A DNA stretch of 61,521 nucleotides, taken from the NCBI RefSeq assembly GCF_016902575.1, contig NZ_JACSNZ010000011.1, forward strand, positions 1-61,521, in the 5' to 3' direction. Positions within the stretch are counted from its first letter, which is position 1. Each line of letters opens with the position of its first letter. The notes under the pieces are model-generated. The model worked only from the letters and a program-made list of their open reading frames with translations. It was not told the DNA's origin and made no database searches. Below, in pieces: positions 17,482 to 26,902 of this stretch. Source of the DNA: Pseudoflavonifractor capillosus (GTDB lineage Bacteria > Bacillota > Clostridia > Oscillospirales > Oscillospiraceae). The position numbers were made by a program, and so were the translations under genes.

Positions 17482-18330
17482 TCAAATTCTGTCGTCCATG
17501 GCAAGCCCATCCCCCAACAAAAGGGGGAGCAGAGGCTCAAACAACACACCCTCCCGGGTGTCTCCGCCCTGGGCTGCGGTGAAGGCCGCACAGCGGCTGA
17601 TGAAGTGAGCCGCTCGGCCCGCTGCCCGCTCCAGGCTCTCCCCCATCACCAGCCCACCGGTGAGCACGGCGGAGAACAGATCTCCGGTGCCCGGATAGTC
17701 GCCAGGCGCCCGCACTGCCACAGTGGTGCCCGTCTGGCCCGTGGCAGCGTCGAACCACACCGCCCCGGTGTACCCCGGCTCCGGGGTCACCCCTGTGACC
17801 ACCACCGAGCGCTGCCCCTGGGCAGACAGCTCCACGGCCATATCCACCCCCCGCTCATTGAGCAGTGCATCCGGAGCCAAGCCCAGCAAAATGGCTGCCT
17901 CGGTCAGGTTGGGAGTGATGACCCTTGCCTTTGCACACAGCTGACCCATAGCCTGGGCCATCTCCTGGGTGATGGAGGTGTACAGCCTGCCGTGATCTCC
18001 CAGCACAGGATCCACCACCACTTGGGCATGGGGAGCGGACAGACGCTCCACCGCCTCCACAGCCTGGAAAATCTGATCTGCACTGGCCATATACCCGGTG
18101 TAAATGCCATCAAACCCCAGACCCAGCCGCTCCCAGTGGCGCAGGGTACCTGCCACCTGGTGGGTGAGATCGGTACGCTGCACTGCCCCAAAGCCTCCCG
18201 TGTGGGTGGACAACACCGTTCCGGGAAGCGGACAGCACTGCACCCCCATCACCGACAGCACCGGCAAAATCACCGCCAGAGAACACCGCCCGTAACAGGA
18301 CAGGTCATGGATGGCCGCTACCTTTCGCAT
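17482..18330 (-). CDS. Pyridoxamine kinase (ribokinase/PfkB superfamily)
   Basis: The 282-residue protein matches PdxY/PdxK-type kinases, which phosphorylate pyridoxal or pyridoxamine to make PLP in salvage. It begins KVAAIHDLSCYGRCSL and carries VVDPVLGD, TPNLTEA and the catalytic PGTGDLFSAVLTGG loop with its anion-hole and aspartate. The start is placed at ATG 18330, nine bases after GGAG; ATG 18336 is too close to that site. Clostridial members are annotated as pyridoxamine kinases; exact vitamer preference is not determinable. Confidence 0.85.
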   Translation of the reverse strand: MRKVAAIHDLSCYGRCSLAVILPVLSVMGVQCCPLPGTVLSTHTGGFGAVQRTDLTHQVAGTLRHWERLGLGFDGIYTGYMASADQIFQAVEAVERLSAPHAQVVVDPVLGDHGRLYTSITQEMAQAMGQLCAKARVITPNLTEAAILLGLAPDALLNERGVDMAVELSAQGQRSVVVTGVTPEPGYTGAVWFDAATGQTGTTVAVRAPGDYPGTGDLFSAVLTGGLVMGESLERAAGRAAHFISRCAAFTAAQGGDTREGVLFEPLLPLLLGDGLAMDDRI

Positions 18331-18401
18331 TTCCATCTACTCCAATCACAATTTTTCACATCATTATACCTTTCTTCCCCCGGAAGAAGCAACATGATTT
18401 C

Positions 18402-18430
18402 TTTACAAACATTACGATCCTTGCTATACT
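18402..18430 (+). promoter_or_regulatory. Promoter of the DUF3048 lipoprotein gene
   Basis: TTTACA (18402-18407) and TATACT (18425-18430) are 17 bp apart, about 40 bp before the start codon. Confidence 0.7.
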
Positions 18431-18469
18431 GAAAAAAGCCAATCATGACAGATTCAAAGGAGGATTCTC

Positions 18470-19528
18470 ATGAAACGTCTCGCTTGTCTTCTTCTCAGCA
18501 GTGCCATGCTCTTTGCACTGAGTGCCTGCTCTGGCGGCTCCACCCCCTCTCCCTCCCCCTCGGTGGAACCCACTCCCACAGCTGAGCCTACCCCCACCCC
18601 GCCTTTGTACACAAATCCCCTCACCGGAGAGGCCACAGACACCGATCTCAGCGGTCAAAAGCCTGTCACCGTGGTGATCAACAACATCAAAGCCGCCATG
18701 CCCCAGCAGGGCAACTCCACCGCCGACATCATCTATGAGGCCGTGGCAGAGGGCGGCATCACCCGGATGCTGGCGGTATACCAAGACCCCAATGATCTGA
18801 CCACCATCGGCTCGGTGCGCTCCGCCCGGGATTGCTTCCTGGACCTGGCTCTGGGCCATGATGGTGTGTTTGTCCACGCCGGCGGCAGCCACTACGTCTA
18901 CGATACCCTGAAACAGCTGGGGGTCAAGGATGTGGACGGCGTGAAGGGCACCAACGCCTCCGGCATCTTCTACCGGGATCCCAACCGTACCCCCGGTGTG
19001 TCCTATGCCCTGGAGCACACCATGATGGCAGATGGAGCGGCCATGGTGGAAAACCTCACCGCCAAGGGGATCATGGGTCCCCACAGCGACGGCTATGAGT
19101 ACGAGATGGAGTTCACTGCCGACGGCACGCCCGCCGACGGGGAGAGCGCCAACACCGTCACCGTGGACTTCTCCGGCTACAAGAGCACCACCTTCCGGTA
19201 CGACACCGCCAAAAAGGTGTACATGGTGGAACAGTATGGAGAAGCCTTTATCGACGGCAACGACAACACCCAGATCTCCACCACCAATGTGCTGGTGATG
19301 AAAACCGACTACTCCTTCATGGACGACGGTTATTACAGCGACGTCAAGCTCACTTCCGGCTCCGGCTACTTTGCCTGCGGCGGCAAGATGATCCCCATCA
19401 AGTGGGAGAAGGGCGGCCACTACGATCAGGTGCGCTACTACACCACCGACGGCGAGCCTCTGACCCTGGGTGTGGGCAAGAGCTTCGTGTGCATCATCCC
19501 CAACAACCAATCTGTCACAGCTGAGTGA
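18470..19528 (+). CDS. DUF3048 lipoprotein (YerB-like)
   Basis: The 352-residue protein has a lipoprotein signal (hydrophobic segment then LSAC at residues 17-20), a Ser/Pro/Thr-rich linker, and two DUF3048 regions covering the rest. Matching features include PVTVVINN, DIIYEAVAEGGITR and GSVRSARD. B. subtilis YerB is the named relative; function is unknown, and the surface location suggests an envelope role. AAAGGAGG precedes ATG 18470. Monocistronic, with its own promoter and a bidirectional terminator. Confidence 0.88.
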   Translation: MKRLACLLLSSAMLFALSACSGGSTPSPSPSVEPTPTAEPTPTPPLYTNPLTGEATDTDLSGQKPVTVVINNIKAAMPQQGNSTADIIYEAVAEGGITRMLAVYQDPNDLTTIGSVRSARDCFLDLALGHDGVFVHAGGSHYVYDTLKQLGVKDVDGVKGTNASGIFYRDPNRTPGVSYALEHTMMADGAAMVENLTAKGIMGPHSDGYEYEMEFTADGTPADGESANTVTVDFSGYKSTTFRYDTAKKVYMVEQYGEAFIDGNDNTQISTTNVLVMKTDYSFMDDGYYSDVKLTSGSGYFACGGKMIPIKWEKGGHYDQVRYYTTDGEPLTLGVGKSFVCIIPNNQSVTAE

Positions 19529-19529
19529 T

Positions 19530-19577
19530 AAAAAATGACTGGAAGGCCCAATCAAATGGCCTTCCAGTCATTTTTTA
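19530..19577. terminator. Bidirectional terminator between lipoprotein and kinase genes
   Basis: AAAAATGACTGGAAGGCC is mirrored by GGCCTTCCAGTCATTTTT, with A- and T-runs at its two ends. It overlaps the stop codon of the convergent histidine kinase gene. Confidence 0.9.
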
Positions 19578-21833
19578 TCCTTGTATTTCTGCCAACTCCT
19601 CCGAGGGAGCCAACGGCAGGGTCACCATGGCCTTGAACAGGTCCCCGTCGATCTCCACCTGGAAGCTGCCCTTTTGCAGCTCGGTCATGGACTGCGCAAT
19701 GGACAGCCCCAAGCCGCTGCCGTCGGTGGAACGGGACTCATCTCCCCGGACAAACCGCTCCATGAGCCGCTCCACCGGGACATTCAATGCCTCCCGGGAG
19801 ATATTTTTCAGAGACAGCGTGGCTTTCTTATCGTCGTAGTAGATCTCCATATACACCCGGGAACCTTCCAGGGCATATTTGGCGCAGTTGGACAGCAGAT
19901 TGTCCAGCACCCGCCACAGCCGCCGTCCGTCTGCCACCACCCACACCGGATGGTCAGGTAAGGTGCGCACCACTGCCAGCCCGGCCCCTTGCAGCCGCTC
20001 CTCATACTCGCCAAGGGCCTGGTCTGCCAGCTCCGCCAGATCCAGCCGTCCCAGCTCCACGGACAACACCCCCGTGGAGGCTTTGGACGCCTCCACCAGG
20101 TCCTCTGTGAGTTTTTTCAGCCGGTTGCTCTTGCGCTCCAAGATATTGATGTACTCCTCCACCCGCTGATTGGGCATAGGCTCCTTTTTCAACAGATCCA
20201 CATAGTTGATGATGGAGGTAAGCGGGGTCTTCAGATCGTGGGACACGTTGGTGATGAGCTCTGCTTTGAAGTGCTCACTGCGCATCTGCTCCGCCACCGC
20301 CTGGGAGATGGACTGGCCCAGATTGTTCAGCTGCTGGGCGTGCTCCTGGAGATCGTGGGGCATCTTCCCGCAGGGGATCTGCACATCCAGGTTCCCCTTG
20401 AGCAGTTCACCTGTGGAGCGGCGGATCTGCTTCCAGCAGTGGGCCCAGCTGCACAAATATGCCACCAAAACCGTACTGAGCACCAGCCACAGCAGCACTG
20501 CGCCGCCCAGCAACAGTCCCATAGATAACAGCATGTAGATCAAACCTCCCATGGCCACCCGCCAAACCAGCGGAATCGCCCGGCGCATCCGCTGCCACAT
20601 GTTCCAAACCCAGGAACAGATTCGCCAAATCAATGTGTTTCTCACCAGTGTATGGCTCTTGACCCGGGCACTCACCGTCATCAGCAGCAAAACCACCAGC
20701 CCAGACAATGCCGCCACCCCAGCTCCCACCATCATCAGCGGATAGCTGATGGGCATCTCGCTGTACGCCAGGTCCACCAGCACCCCTTCTATCAGCCACA
20801 CCAGCAGGTAATAGCCCAGAAATACCAGCGCTGCCGCCACCAGTTCCCCAGGTATGCGGTGGAACCAGTTCAAATAGATTTCCTCCTGGCCTCGACGGTG
20901 CCCGGCAGCCAGGCACAGGTACACCAGCAAAGCCACCCCCGCCGTCACCAGCACCAGGGTGAAAGCCAACAACATCGCATTGTGTTCCTTCCACCAGTTC
21001 AGGCCGGAATACACCTTCTCATACCGGTCTCCGGTGACAGTCAGGGGGGTCTGAACCCACAGGATCAAATCCAATGCCACCGCTCCGTCGCTCCAACCGG
21101 TTTCCGGGTTCTGCGTCCAGCCTCCAGTATCCAGGTCGTATTGGAAGCCAAAGGCATTGGGACTGATGACATTTTCCACCGAGGGGGCGTAGACGAACAC
21201 CCCGAAGTTGGTGGCAATGCGCAGCAGATCTCCTGTGCCATCTTCATCCAGGTACACCTGGTAGCGATCCACACTGTCGGTGTTTTCCAAGTAATCCTGC
21301 ACAGCCTTGTTCAGCTGGGTGCGCCACTGCTGGGAGCGGACGGTACTGGTGCTGCGGGGCGGGTTACGGATGGTGTCCACCACGCTCTCCCATGTCACAC
21401 CCAGATCGTTGCGCACAACCATGGTCATGTTGGAGACATAGTACTCCCCCCAGTACAGACCCTGGGGCTGCACCGGGCGCTTCTCCTGCCAGTTGCCGTA
21501 GAGCACGTTGCCCTCCGGATCCAGCAGCTGCCAGCGCAAATTGGTCTTATCTGCGCTGTACTTCTGCTCCAGATCTGTCTTGGTCTGCTGCTCATAGCTG
21601 GTCAGAGAGCCGTTCTCCTGTTCCCTATAGCGCAGATCCAGCAAATAGCTGATATCTTGAATATCTTGGCCTTGCAGGTGGTGGATGGTGTAACCCCCAG
21701 CGGCGGAGGTTTCCCCCCAGATCACATCCAAATTGGCCAGCTGGTAGCAGCCCAACATCGCTGCCGTGGCAAAGCAAACCACAGCCAACACAAAAGCCAG
21801 AGGCTTAAGCAACAAATGTTTCCCGACTTTCAT
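19575..21833 (-). CDS. Membrane sensor histidine kinase
   Basis: The 752-residue kinase has an N-terminal transmembrane helix, a large extracytoplasmic domain (about residues 35-275), then several further helices (about 280-450), a HAMP-like linker, and a HisKA/HATPase core. The phosphoacceptor is His532 in NVSHDLKTPLTS; the ATP-binding domain shows NLLSNCAKYA and GSGLGLSIAQSM. It overlaps the regulator gene by 4 nt (ATGA), so the pair is translationally coupled. The extra transmembrane helices between the sensor and kinase core are unusual. The stimulus is unknown; an envelope signal is an inference. Confidence 0.92.
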   Translation of the reverse strand: MKVGKHLLLKPLAFVLAVVCFATAAMLGCYQLANLDVIWGETSAAGGYTIHHLQGQDIQDISYLLDLRYREQENGSLTSYEQQTKTDLEQKYSADKTNLRWQLLDPEGNVLYGNWQEKRPVQPQGLYWGEYYVSNMTMVVRNDLGVTWESVVDTIRNPPRSTSTVRSQQWRTQLNKAVQDYLENTDSVDRYQVYLDEDGTGDLLRIATNFGVFVYAPSVENVISPNAFGFQYDLDTGGWTQNPETGWSDGAVALDLILWVQTPLTVTGDRYEKVYSGLNWWKEHNAMLLAFTLVLVTAGVALLVYLCLAAGHRRGQEEIYLNWFHRIPGELVAAALVFLGYYLLVWLIEGVLVDLAYSEMPISYPLMMVGAGVAALSGLVVLLLMTVSARVKSHTLVRNTLIWRICSWVWNMWQRMRRAIPLVWRVAMGGLIYMLLSMGLLLGGAVLLWLVLSTVLVAYLCSWAHCWKQIRRSTGELLKGNLDVQIPCGKMPHDLQEHAQQLNNLGQSISQAVAEQMRSEHFKAELITNVSHDLKTPLTSIINYVDLLKKEPMPNQRVEEYINILERKSNRLKKLTEDLVEASKASTGVLSVELGRLDLAELADQALGEYEERLQGAGLAVVRTLPDHPVWVVADGRRLWRVLDNLLSNCAKYALEGSRVYMEIYYDDKKATLSLKNISREALNVPVERLMERFVRGDESRSTDGSGLGLSIAQSMTELQKGSFQVEIDGDLFKAMVTLPLAPSEELAEIQG

Positions 21834-22528
21834 CCCATTTTCTCCATCTTATAGCCCAGTCCCCACACCACCTTCAGGTAGCAGGGATTGGCAGGGTCAA
21901 TCTCGATCTTCTCCCGCAGGTGCCGGATATGCACCGCCACAGTGCTCTCTGAGCCCAGCACCGGGTCATTCCACACCAGCTGGTAAATTTGTGCTGTGGA
22001 ATACACCCGCCCAGGATTTTTCATCAGCAGATGGAGGATATTGTACTCAATGGGGGTGAGGTTGATGACCTCCCCGTCCACCTGCACCATCTTGGCCGCA
22101 TCATCCAGCACCAGAGCGCCGTTGCGCAGCACCCCATGCTCGTCTCCGCTCTGTTTCCCGCCCAGGGTGGTGTAGCGGCGCAGCTGGCTTTTCACCCGGG
22201 CCAACACCTCAATGGGGTTGAAGGGCTTGGTAATGTAGTCGTCTGCCCCAATGTTCAGCCCCAACACCTTGTCGCTGTCCTCGCCCTTGGCTGTGAGGAG
22301 GATGATGGGGATATTCCCCTCCTCCCGCAGCTGGGCTGTGGCACGGATGCCGTCCATCTTGGGCATCATCACGTCCATGAGTACCAGGTCGATGTCCCCG
22401 GCCTTGGCCGCCTCCACCGCCTCCTGACCGTTATACGCCTCTACGGTTTCGTAGCCCTCGCTGGTGAGATAAATTTTCAGTGCGGAAACGATATCCCGGT
22501 CATCGTCACATATCAAGATCTTATACAT
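21830..22528 (-). CDS. OmpR/PhoB-family response regulator
   Basis: The 232-residue protein has a receiver domain (DDD at residues 8-10, phosphoacceptor Asp52 in LVLMDVMMPKMDG, conserved lysine in DYITKPF) and a C-terminal winged helix (LTPIEYNILHLLM, then VYSTAQIYQLVW and VAVHIRHLREKI). It would be phosphorylated by the downstream kinase and act as a transcription factor. The start is ATG 22528, eight bases after GGAGG; an upstream in-frame ATG adds 22 residues foreign to the family. Targets cannot be read from the window. Confidence 0.93.
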   Translation of the reverse strand: MYKILICDDDRDIVSALKIYLTSEGYETVEAYNGQEAVEAAKAGDIDLVLMDVMMPKMDGIRATAQLREEGNIPIILLTAKGEDSDKVLGLNIGADDYITKPFNPIEVLARVKSQLRRYTTLGGKQSGDEHGVLRNGALVLDDAAKMVQVDGEVINLTPIEYNILHLLMKNPGRVYSTAQIYQLVWNDPVLGSESTVAVHIRHLREKIEIDPANPCYLKVVWGLGYKMEKMG

Positions 22529-22662
22529 ACCCAATTCCTCCCCATCTTCCGTATTACTTTTCTCTATACTACCAATCTTACCCTTAAGTTGCAACCACCC
22601 AATCCATTAAGATATGGTTAACACATACTGGAAGTTGTAAAAACTCCATGTTCCCCCCTTTG

Positions 22663-22691
22663 TTGACTTTTCCCCTCATCTTCGATATACT
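22663..22691 (+). promoter_or_regulatory. Promoter of rfbA
   Basis: TTGACT (22663-22668) and TATACT (22686-22691) are spaced by 17 bp, about 75 bp upstream of the start codon. The 237-bp gap between the regulator gene and rfbA holds nothing else recognisable. Confidence 0.75.
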
Positions 22692-22765
22692 GTAGCCGAC
22701 ACAAGTCCTTCTCTTGCTATGGGATTTGTCTCATTACGCCTGATTAAGGCATGGAGGTATGAACT

Positions 22766-23620
22766 ATGAAGGGTATTATCTTGGCCGCAGGACGTGGCAC
22801 TCGCCTGTATCCTATGACCCGCCCCGTATGCAAACCCCTGCTGCCTGTCTATGACAAGCCGCTGATTTACTATCCCCTGTGGGTGCTTATGCAGGCCGGC
22901 ATCCGTGACGTTCTGGTCATTGTCCCCCCCGGAGAGACTGACACCTTCTCCGCCCTGCTGGGGGATGGATCCCAGCTGGGTATGTCCATCCAATACACCG
23001 TCCAGCCTGTGGCCCGGGGCATTGCCGACGCCCTGCTCATCGGCCGTGACTTCGCAGATGGAGACGATGTGTGTCTGGTACTGGGTGACAACATCTTCTG
23101 GTCTCCCAACTTCCAGCAGCTGCTGAAAAAAGCCGCCAACAACAACCACGGCGCCACCGTCTTTGGCTGCTATGTGGACGATCCCCGCCCCTTCGGCGTG
23201 GTGGAGTTCGACCAGGACGGCAAGGCCATCTCCATTGAGGAGAAGCCTCAGAATCCAAAGTCTAACTACATCGTGCCCGGTCTCTACTTCTACGATGGAC
23301 AGGCTATGGACATTGCCGCCAACCTCACCCCCTCCGCCCGGGGCGAGCTGGAGATCACTGACGTGAACCTGGAATATCTGCACCGGGAGCAACTCCAGGT
23401 CATTGCCATGGAAGAGAATTATGTGTGGCTGGACGCTGGAAACGCCAACAGTATGCTCCAGGCCGCCCAAACCATTTACGACCTGCAAAGCAAGGGCCAG
23501 TATGTAGGTGTCATCGAAGAGATCGCCTACCGTGAGGGCTGGATTTCCCATGACCAGCTCCAGAAGCTGGGCCAGGAGCTGTCCATGACCGAGTACGGTC
23601 AGCACCTGCTTTCCCTGTAA
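22766..23620 (+). CDS. rfbA: Glucose-1-phosphate thymidylyltransferase
   Basis: The 284-residue enzyme makes dTDP-glucose from dTTP and glucose-1-phosphate, the first step toward dTDP-L-rhamnose for surface polysaccharide. It has the nucleotidyltransferase motif GIILAAGRGTRLYPMTRPVCKP cut short here to its core GRGTRLYP, then LVLGDNIFW, SIEEKPQNPKSNY and WLDAGNANSML. Length is typical. GGAGG lies just before ATG 22766. No rfbB, C or D gene follows, so the rest of the pathway must be elsewhere. Confidence 0.95.
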   Translation: MKGIILAAGRGTRLYPMTRPVCKPLLPVYDKPLIYYPLWVLMQAGIRDVLVIVPPGETDTFSALLGDGSQLGMSIQYTVQPVARGIADALLIGRDFADGDDVCLVLGDNIFWSPNFQQLLKKAANNNHGATVFGCYVDDPRPFGVVEFDQDGKAISIEEKPQNPKSNYIVPGLYFYDGQAMDIAANLTPSARGELEITDVNLEYLHREQLQVIAMEENYVWLDAGNANSMLQAAQTIYDLQSKGQYVGVIEEIAYREGWISHDQLQKLGQELSMTEYGQHLLSL

Positions 23621-23633
23621 TCCACTTCAAAAG

Positions 23634-23667
23634 CTCCCCCTCTGCCGCAGTAAAGGGGGAGTTTTTT
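23634..23667 (+). terminator. Terminator of rfbA
   Basis: CTCCCCCT (23634-23641) pairs with AGGGGGAG (23654-23661), followed by TTTTTT. Confidence 0.85.
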
Positions 23668-23685
23668 CAGGAGGTAACCATCTCT

Positions 23686-24531
23686 ATGAATATTGAACTT
23701 TTGGCCTTAGATTTGGACGGCACATCCCTGCAAGCCGACCATGCCAGCTTCACGCCCCGGCTGCACCAAGCTCTGGCAGATGCCCACGCCCTGGGTGTGA
23801 AAATTATCCCCACCACCGGACGGCCGCACTTTTCCCTTCCCGCCCCGGTCCGCACTGGGGCGGCTTGGGAAAACCTGTGCATTATGTGCAACGGCGGAGA
23901 AATCCGCCGCATTCCCACAGGCGAGGTGCTTTTGAGCCATTACATCCCCCCTCAGGCAGCAGAGCAGGTGGTGAAAGTGGCGGGTGAGTTTGGTCTGCCG
24001 GTGGAACTGTCTGCCAGTGGCCATATATACCTGACGGCAGAGAGCTGGGAACGGGAACAGAGCCAGCCGCAATACGCTGCCTACCACCTGGAAAAGGAGC
24101 TGAGTTGTCGAGGCGTTGTGGTGGAGGATCTGGCCCGCACGGCCTACACACCGGGGCTGAACATTGATAAAATCAATTTGCCCTGTATTCCCACCTCTAC
24201 GTTTCCCTCCCTGACTGCCCGGCTCTCCCAGCTGCCCGTGAATCACTTCATCACCGGCGCTCACAATATTGAAATCACCCACCCCATGAGCACCAAAGGC
24301 AACGCCATGCTGGAGGTATGCCGGATGCTGGAGATAGATCCCGCCCATGCCATGGCCATGGGGGATAGCGGCAATGACGTGTCCATGCTCCAGGCCGCCG
24401 GGTTCTCTGTGGCCATGGGCAACGCCGCCCCTGATATCCAGGCCGTGGCCGACGCTGTCACCCTGCCCTATGACCAGGATGGGGCCGCCATTGCCATTGA
24501 GCGGTATATCCTTCATAAATCTCCTCTTTGA
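23686..24531 (+). CDS. Cof-type HAD-superfamily phosphatase
   Basis: The 281-residue protein has HAD motif I LALDLDGTSLQ (nucleophile Asp near residue 9), a motif II threonine in IIPTTGRP, a C2-type cap, and motifs III/IV in KGNAMLEVC and AMGDSGNDVSML. The Cof subfamily hydrolyses sugar phosphates or cofactor phosphates with broad specificity, so the substrate is unknown. The start is ATG 23686 after AGGAGGT. The short distance from the rfbA terminator leaves room for no strong separate promoter; read-through is possible. Confidence 0.9.
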   Translation: MNIELLALDLDGTSLQADHASFTPRLHQALADAHALGVKIIPTTGRPHFSLPAPVRTGAAWENLCIMCNGGEIRRIPTGEVLLSHYIPPQAAEQVVKVAGEFGLPVELSASGHIYLTAESWEREQSQPQYAAYHLEKELSCRGVVVEDLARTAYTPGLNIDKINLPCIPTSTFPSLTARLSQLPVNHFITGAHNIEITHPMSTKGNAMLEVCRMLEIDPAHAMAMGDSGNDVSMLQAAGFSVAMGNAAPDIQAVADAVTLPYDQDGAAIAIERYILHKSPL

Positions 24532-24548
24532 GCCACAATACTCCCCAC

Positions 24549-24595
24549 GTCAAACGCCGATGCAGACATTAGATTTGTCTGCATCGGCGTTTGAC
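24549..24595. terminator. Convergent hairpin between HAD and deacetylase genes
   Basis: GTCAAACGCCGATGCAGAC (24549 onward) is mirrored by GTCTGCATCGGCGTTTGAC ending at 24595. There is no T-run, but the 19-bp stem lies between two convergent genes and is likely to stop both. Confidence 0.7.
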
Positions 24596-24601
24596 ATGGA
24601 C

Positions 24602-25372
24602 TCAGGTCACAGGGCATTGTCGCCCAGTGTGATCGATGGTGTAGTCCTCTCCATACTCTCCTTCCAAAAGCAGCTGGGAAATGGGCAGGAAGGTATACCC
24701 ATCCTGGAGCAATGTTTCAATAATGGTTGGCAGGGCCTCGGGGGTGTGGAGGGCCGCATTGTGGAACAGTACAATGCTCCCCGGCCCCACCCGGCTGGTA
24801 ACCCGCTGTGTGATCTCAGAGGCAGAAATATCCATCCAGTCGTGACTGTCCACATCCCACTGTACGGGCTGAATATCCATGCTGCGCACGGTGGTAATCA
24901 CATGGTCATCGTACTCCCCGTAGGGGCAGCGGAAGAGGGTGGGAAACTCCCCGGTGATGGCCTCAATCTTCTCCCCACAGGCGGTGAGATTGTCCCGCAT
25001 CTCTTGGGGGGTAAGGCTGTTGAAGTGGGCATGGTCGTCAGAGTGACTCATGATCTCATGTCCCGCATCGTGGAGGGCTTTTACCGACTCAGGGTACTTA
25101 TCCACCCAATCTCCCACCACAAAAAAGGTAGCCTTCACCTGATATTTGCCCAAAATATCAATGAGTGTCTGGGTGTCCTCATTGCCCCAGGCAGCATCAA
25201 AGGACAGGGACACCACTGGATAGTCTGCCTGCACACAATATACCGGAAGCTGTCGGGTGGTGGCGGATGCTCCCACCACCTTGGGATCTCCCACCAGCTT
25301 TAGGATCAATACCACCGCCAGCGCCACCCCAATGGGGGCCAGGATGCGTCGGCGCAGCACCAAAATTTTCAT
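24602..25372 (-). CDS. Polysaccharide deacetylase (PdaB-like, CE4 family)
   Basis: The 256-residue protein has an N-terminal membrane anchor or signal (residues about 8-30) and a NodB domain. Motif 1 reads SLSFDAAWGN: the catalytic Asp is kept, while the second metal-ligand Asp is Ala, as in sporulation PdaB proteins. Motif 2 is SHSDDH and motif 3 is RCPYGEYDDH. PdaB-type enzymes act on spore or cell-wall glycan, fitting the other sporulation genes here. It faces outward. No operon partner is visible. Confidence 0.85.
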   Translation of the reverse strand: MKILVLRRRILAPIGVALAVVLILKLVGDPKVVGASATTRQLPVYCVQADYPVVSLSFDAAWGNEDTQTLIDILGKYQVKATFFVVGDWVDKYPESVKALHDAGHEIMSHSDDHAHFNSLTPQEMRDNLTACGEKIEAITGEFPTLFRCPYGEYDDHVITTVRSMDIQPVQWDVDSHDWMDISASEITQRVTSRVGPGSIVLFHNAALHTPEALPTIIETLLQDGYTFLPISQLLLEGEYGEDYTIDHTGRQCPVT

Positions 25373-25430
25373 GCGGTTCTCCCCTTTTCACAGCGTTTTT
25401 ACCCCAGTATATGGCTGTTGCAGCCCAAAA

Positions 25431-25480
25431 AGAACGTCCTGTGTTCTTCCGCTTTTCAGGCGGAGAACACAGGACGTTTT
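25431..25480 (-). terminator. Terminator of the GH13 gene
   Basis: AACGTCCTGTGTTCT (plus-strand 5' arm) pairs with AGAACACAGGACGTT; read on the minus strand it is followed by CTTTTT. It lies directly after the GH13 stop codon. Confidence 0.8.
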
Positions 25481-25490
25481 CTCGTGGTTT

Positions 25491-26804
25491 TTATCGCTCC
25501 ATCTTCCAGAAGGATGCGCTGTAAGGCGGCAGAAGGCTGCCGCCGCCGAAGTCGTGGAGTTCTCCGGTGATGAGATCCACCGCCTGTCCGCACCCGGCGT
25601 CGAAATGGGCGGTATAGGGCTGGCTGTCGGCATTCACCGCCACCAGTACCCGCTCCCCGTCACAGGCCCGCTCAAAGATGATCTGGCGGTTTGTGAGCAC
25701 CACATTGCGGTAGCCGCCATAGCACAGGGCCCGACTCTCCCGCTTGGCCTGGGCCAGGTGGGAGATCCAGTCGGTGAGGGTGTTCCACTCCGGTTTTTCC
25801 AGGGCGGGACGCAGGGGAGCGTCACCCCATGGCTCCTTCTTTCCCTCCAAGCCCCACTCACTGCCGTAGTATACTGCCGGAACGCCGGGCATTCCAAACA
25901 TCAGGGCATAGGCAGGCTCCAGGTGTCGCTTGTCCGTGAGCTGGCTGGCAATGCGGGTGACATCGTGGTTGTCCAGGAAGGAGAGCAGGTGGGCACCCTT
26001 GTACAGAGTCCAGGGCTCGGGGCCAAACTGCCGGGCCAGGGAATGGCCGATTTCAAAGAGGTTCATGGAGTTAAAGCTGGACCACAGCCCCTTATAACAT
26101 TCATAGTTGGTCACCGAGTGGCACAGATCTGGCCCCATCCACTGCTTGTAGTCCCCGTGGAGGGTCTCTCCCATTAGGGCAAAGTCCGGCTTGAGAGAGG
26201 CGGTAAACTCCCGCAGACGGCGCAGATAGTGCTGGGGCAGGCAGTAGGCCACATCCAAGCGCAGCCCGTCGATGCCGAACTGTTCTACCCAAGCCCGGAT
26301 GGCGTCAAACTGATGCTCCACCACCGCCGGGTTGTCCAGATTCAGCTTCACCAGCTCGTTGTGGCCCTCCCAGCCCTCATACCAAAAGCCGTCGTTATAG
26401 TTGGTATTTCCGTTGAAGTCGATGCGGAACCAGTCCTTGTAGGGGCTGTCCCACCGCTTTTCCTGCACGTCCCGGAAGGCCCAGAAGCCACGGCCCACGT
26501 GGTTGAACACGCCGTCCAGCATCACCCGGATCCCAGCCTGATGAAAAGCGTCACACACCTGGGCAAAGTCCTCATTGGTGCCCAGACGACAGTCCAGGTG
26601 GAAATAATCCCGGGTATCATAGCCGTGTCGGTCACTTTCAAACACCGGATTGAGCAGCACGGTGTCTGCACCCAGCTTTTTCACATGCTCCACCCAGTCC
26701 AGCAGACGCAAGATGCGGCTTTGCTGCACACCGTCATTGTCCTCAGGCGCCCCACACAGCCCCAGAGGGTAAATTTGATAAATGACTGATTGGTCAAACC
26801 ACAT
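25491..26804 (-). CDS. GH13 alpha-amylase family enzyme (maltogenic/cyclomaltodextrinase-like)
   Basis: The 437-residue cytoplasmic enzyme (no signal peptide) has the GH13 barrel. Motifs include VMLDGVFNHVG (region I), GLRLDVAYCL (nucleophile Asp), LMGETLHGD (acid/base Glu) and FLDNHDVTR (transition-state Asp). A short C-terminal beta domain follows. It lacks the N-terminal dimerisation domain of classical neopullulanases. Lack of export signal suggests hydrolysis of intracellular maltodextrins or glycogen fragments. GGGAGG precedes ATG 26804. The phage module starts less than 100 bp upstream on the same strand. Confidence 0.9.
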   Translation of the reverse strand: MWFDQSVIYQIYPLGLCGAPEDNDGVQQSRILRLLDWVEHVKKLGADTVLLNPVFESDRHGYDTRDYFHLDCRLGTNEDFAQVCDAFHQAGIRVMLDGVFNHVGRGFWAFRDVQEKRWDSPYKDWFRIDFNGNTNYNDGFWYEGWEGHNELVKLNLDNPAVVEHQFDAIRAWVEQFGIDGLRLDVAYCLPQHYLRRLREFTASLKPDFALMGETLHGDYKQWMGPDLCHSVTNYECYKGLWSSFNSMNLFEIGHSLARQFGPEPWTLYKGAHLLSFLDNHDVTRIASQLTDKRHLEPAYALMFGMPGVPAVYYGSEWGLEGKKEPWGDAPLRPALEKPEWNTLTDWISHLAQAKRESRALCYGGYRNVVLTNRQIIFERACDGERVLVAVNADSQPYTAHFDAGCGQAVDLITGELHDFGGGSLLPPYSASFWKMER

Positions 26805-26870
26805 ATGTTTGTCCTCCCTGTTCTCTGCCCTGGCAGCAGGTATTCTCCTGGTATTATACCCGCATTGGCA

Positions 26871-26900
26871 GCCGGGGTCAAATGAAAACCGCCGGGGTCA
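26871..26900. repeat. Short direct repeat at the edge of the phage module
   Basis: GCCGGGGTCA occurs at 26871-26880 and 26891-26900, between the GH13 gene and the last phage gene. I could not find the same word at the other end of the module near 43 kb, so it is not supported as an attachment site. Confidence 0.3.
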
Positions 26901-26902
26901 GA

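Noticed and set aside
26871-26900. GCCGGGGTCA direct repeat as a phage attachment site
   Set aside because: No matching copy is found at the other end of the module; the CCGGTCA in the terminator near 43010 differs.
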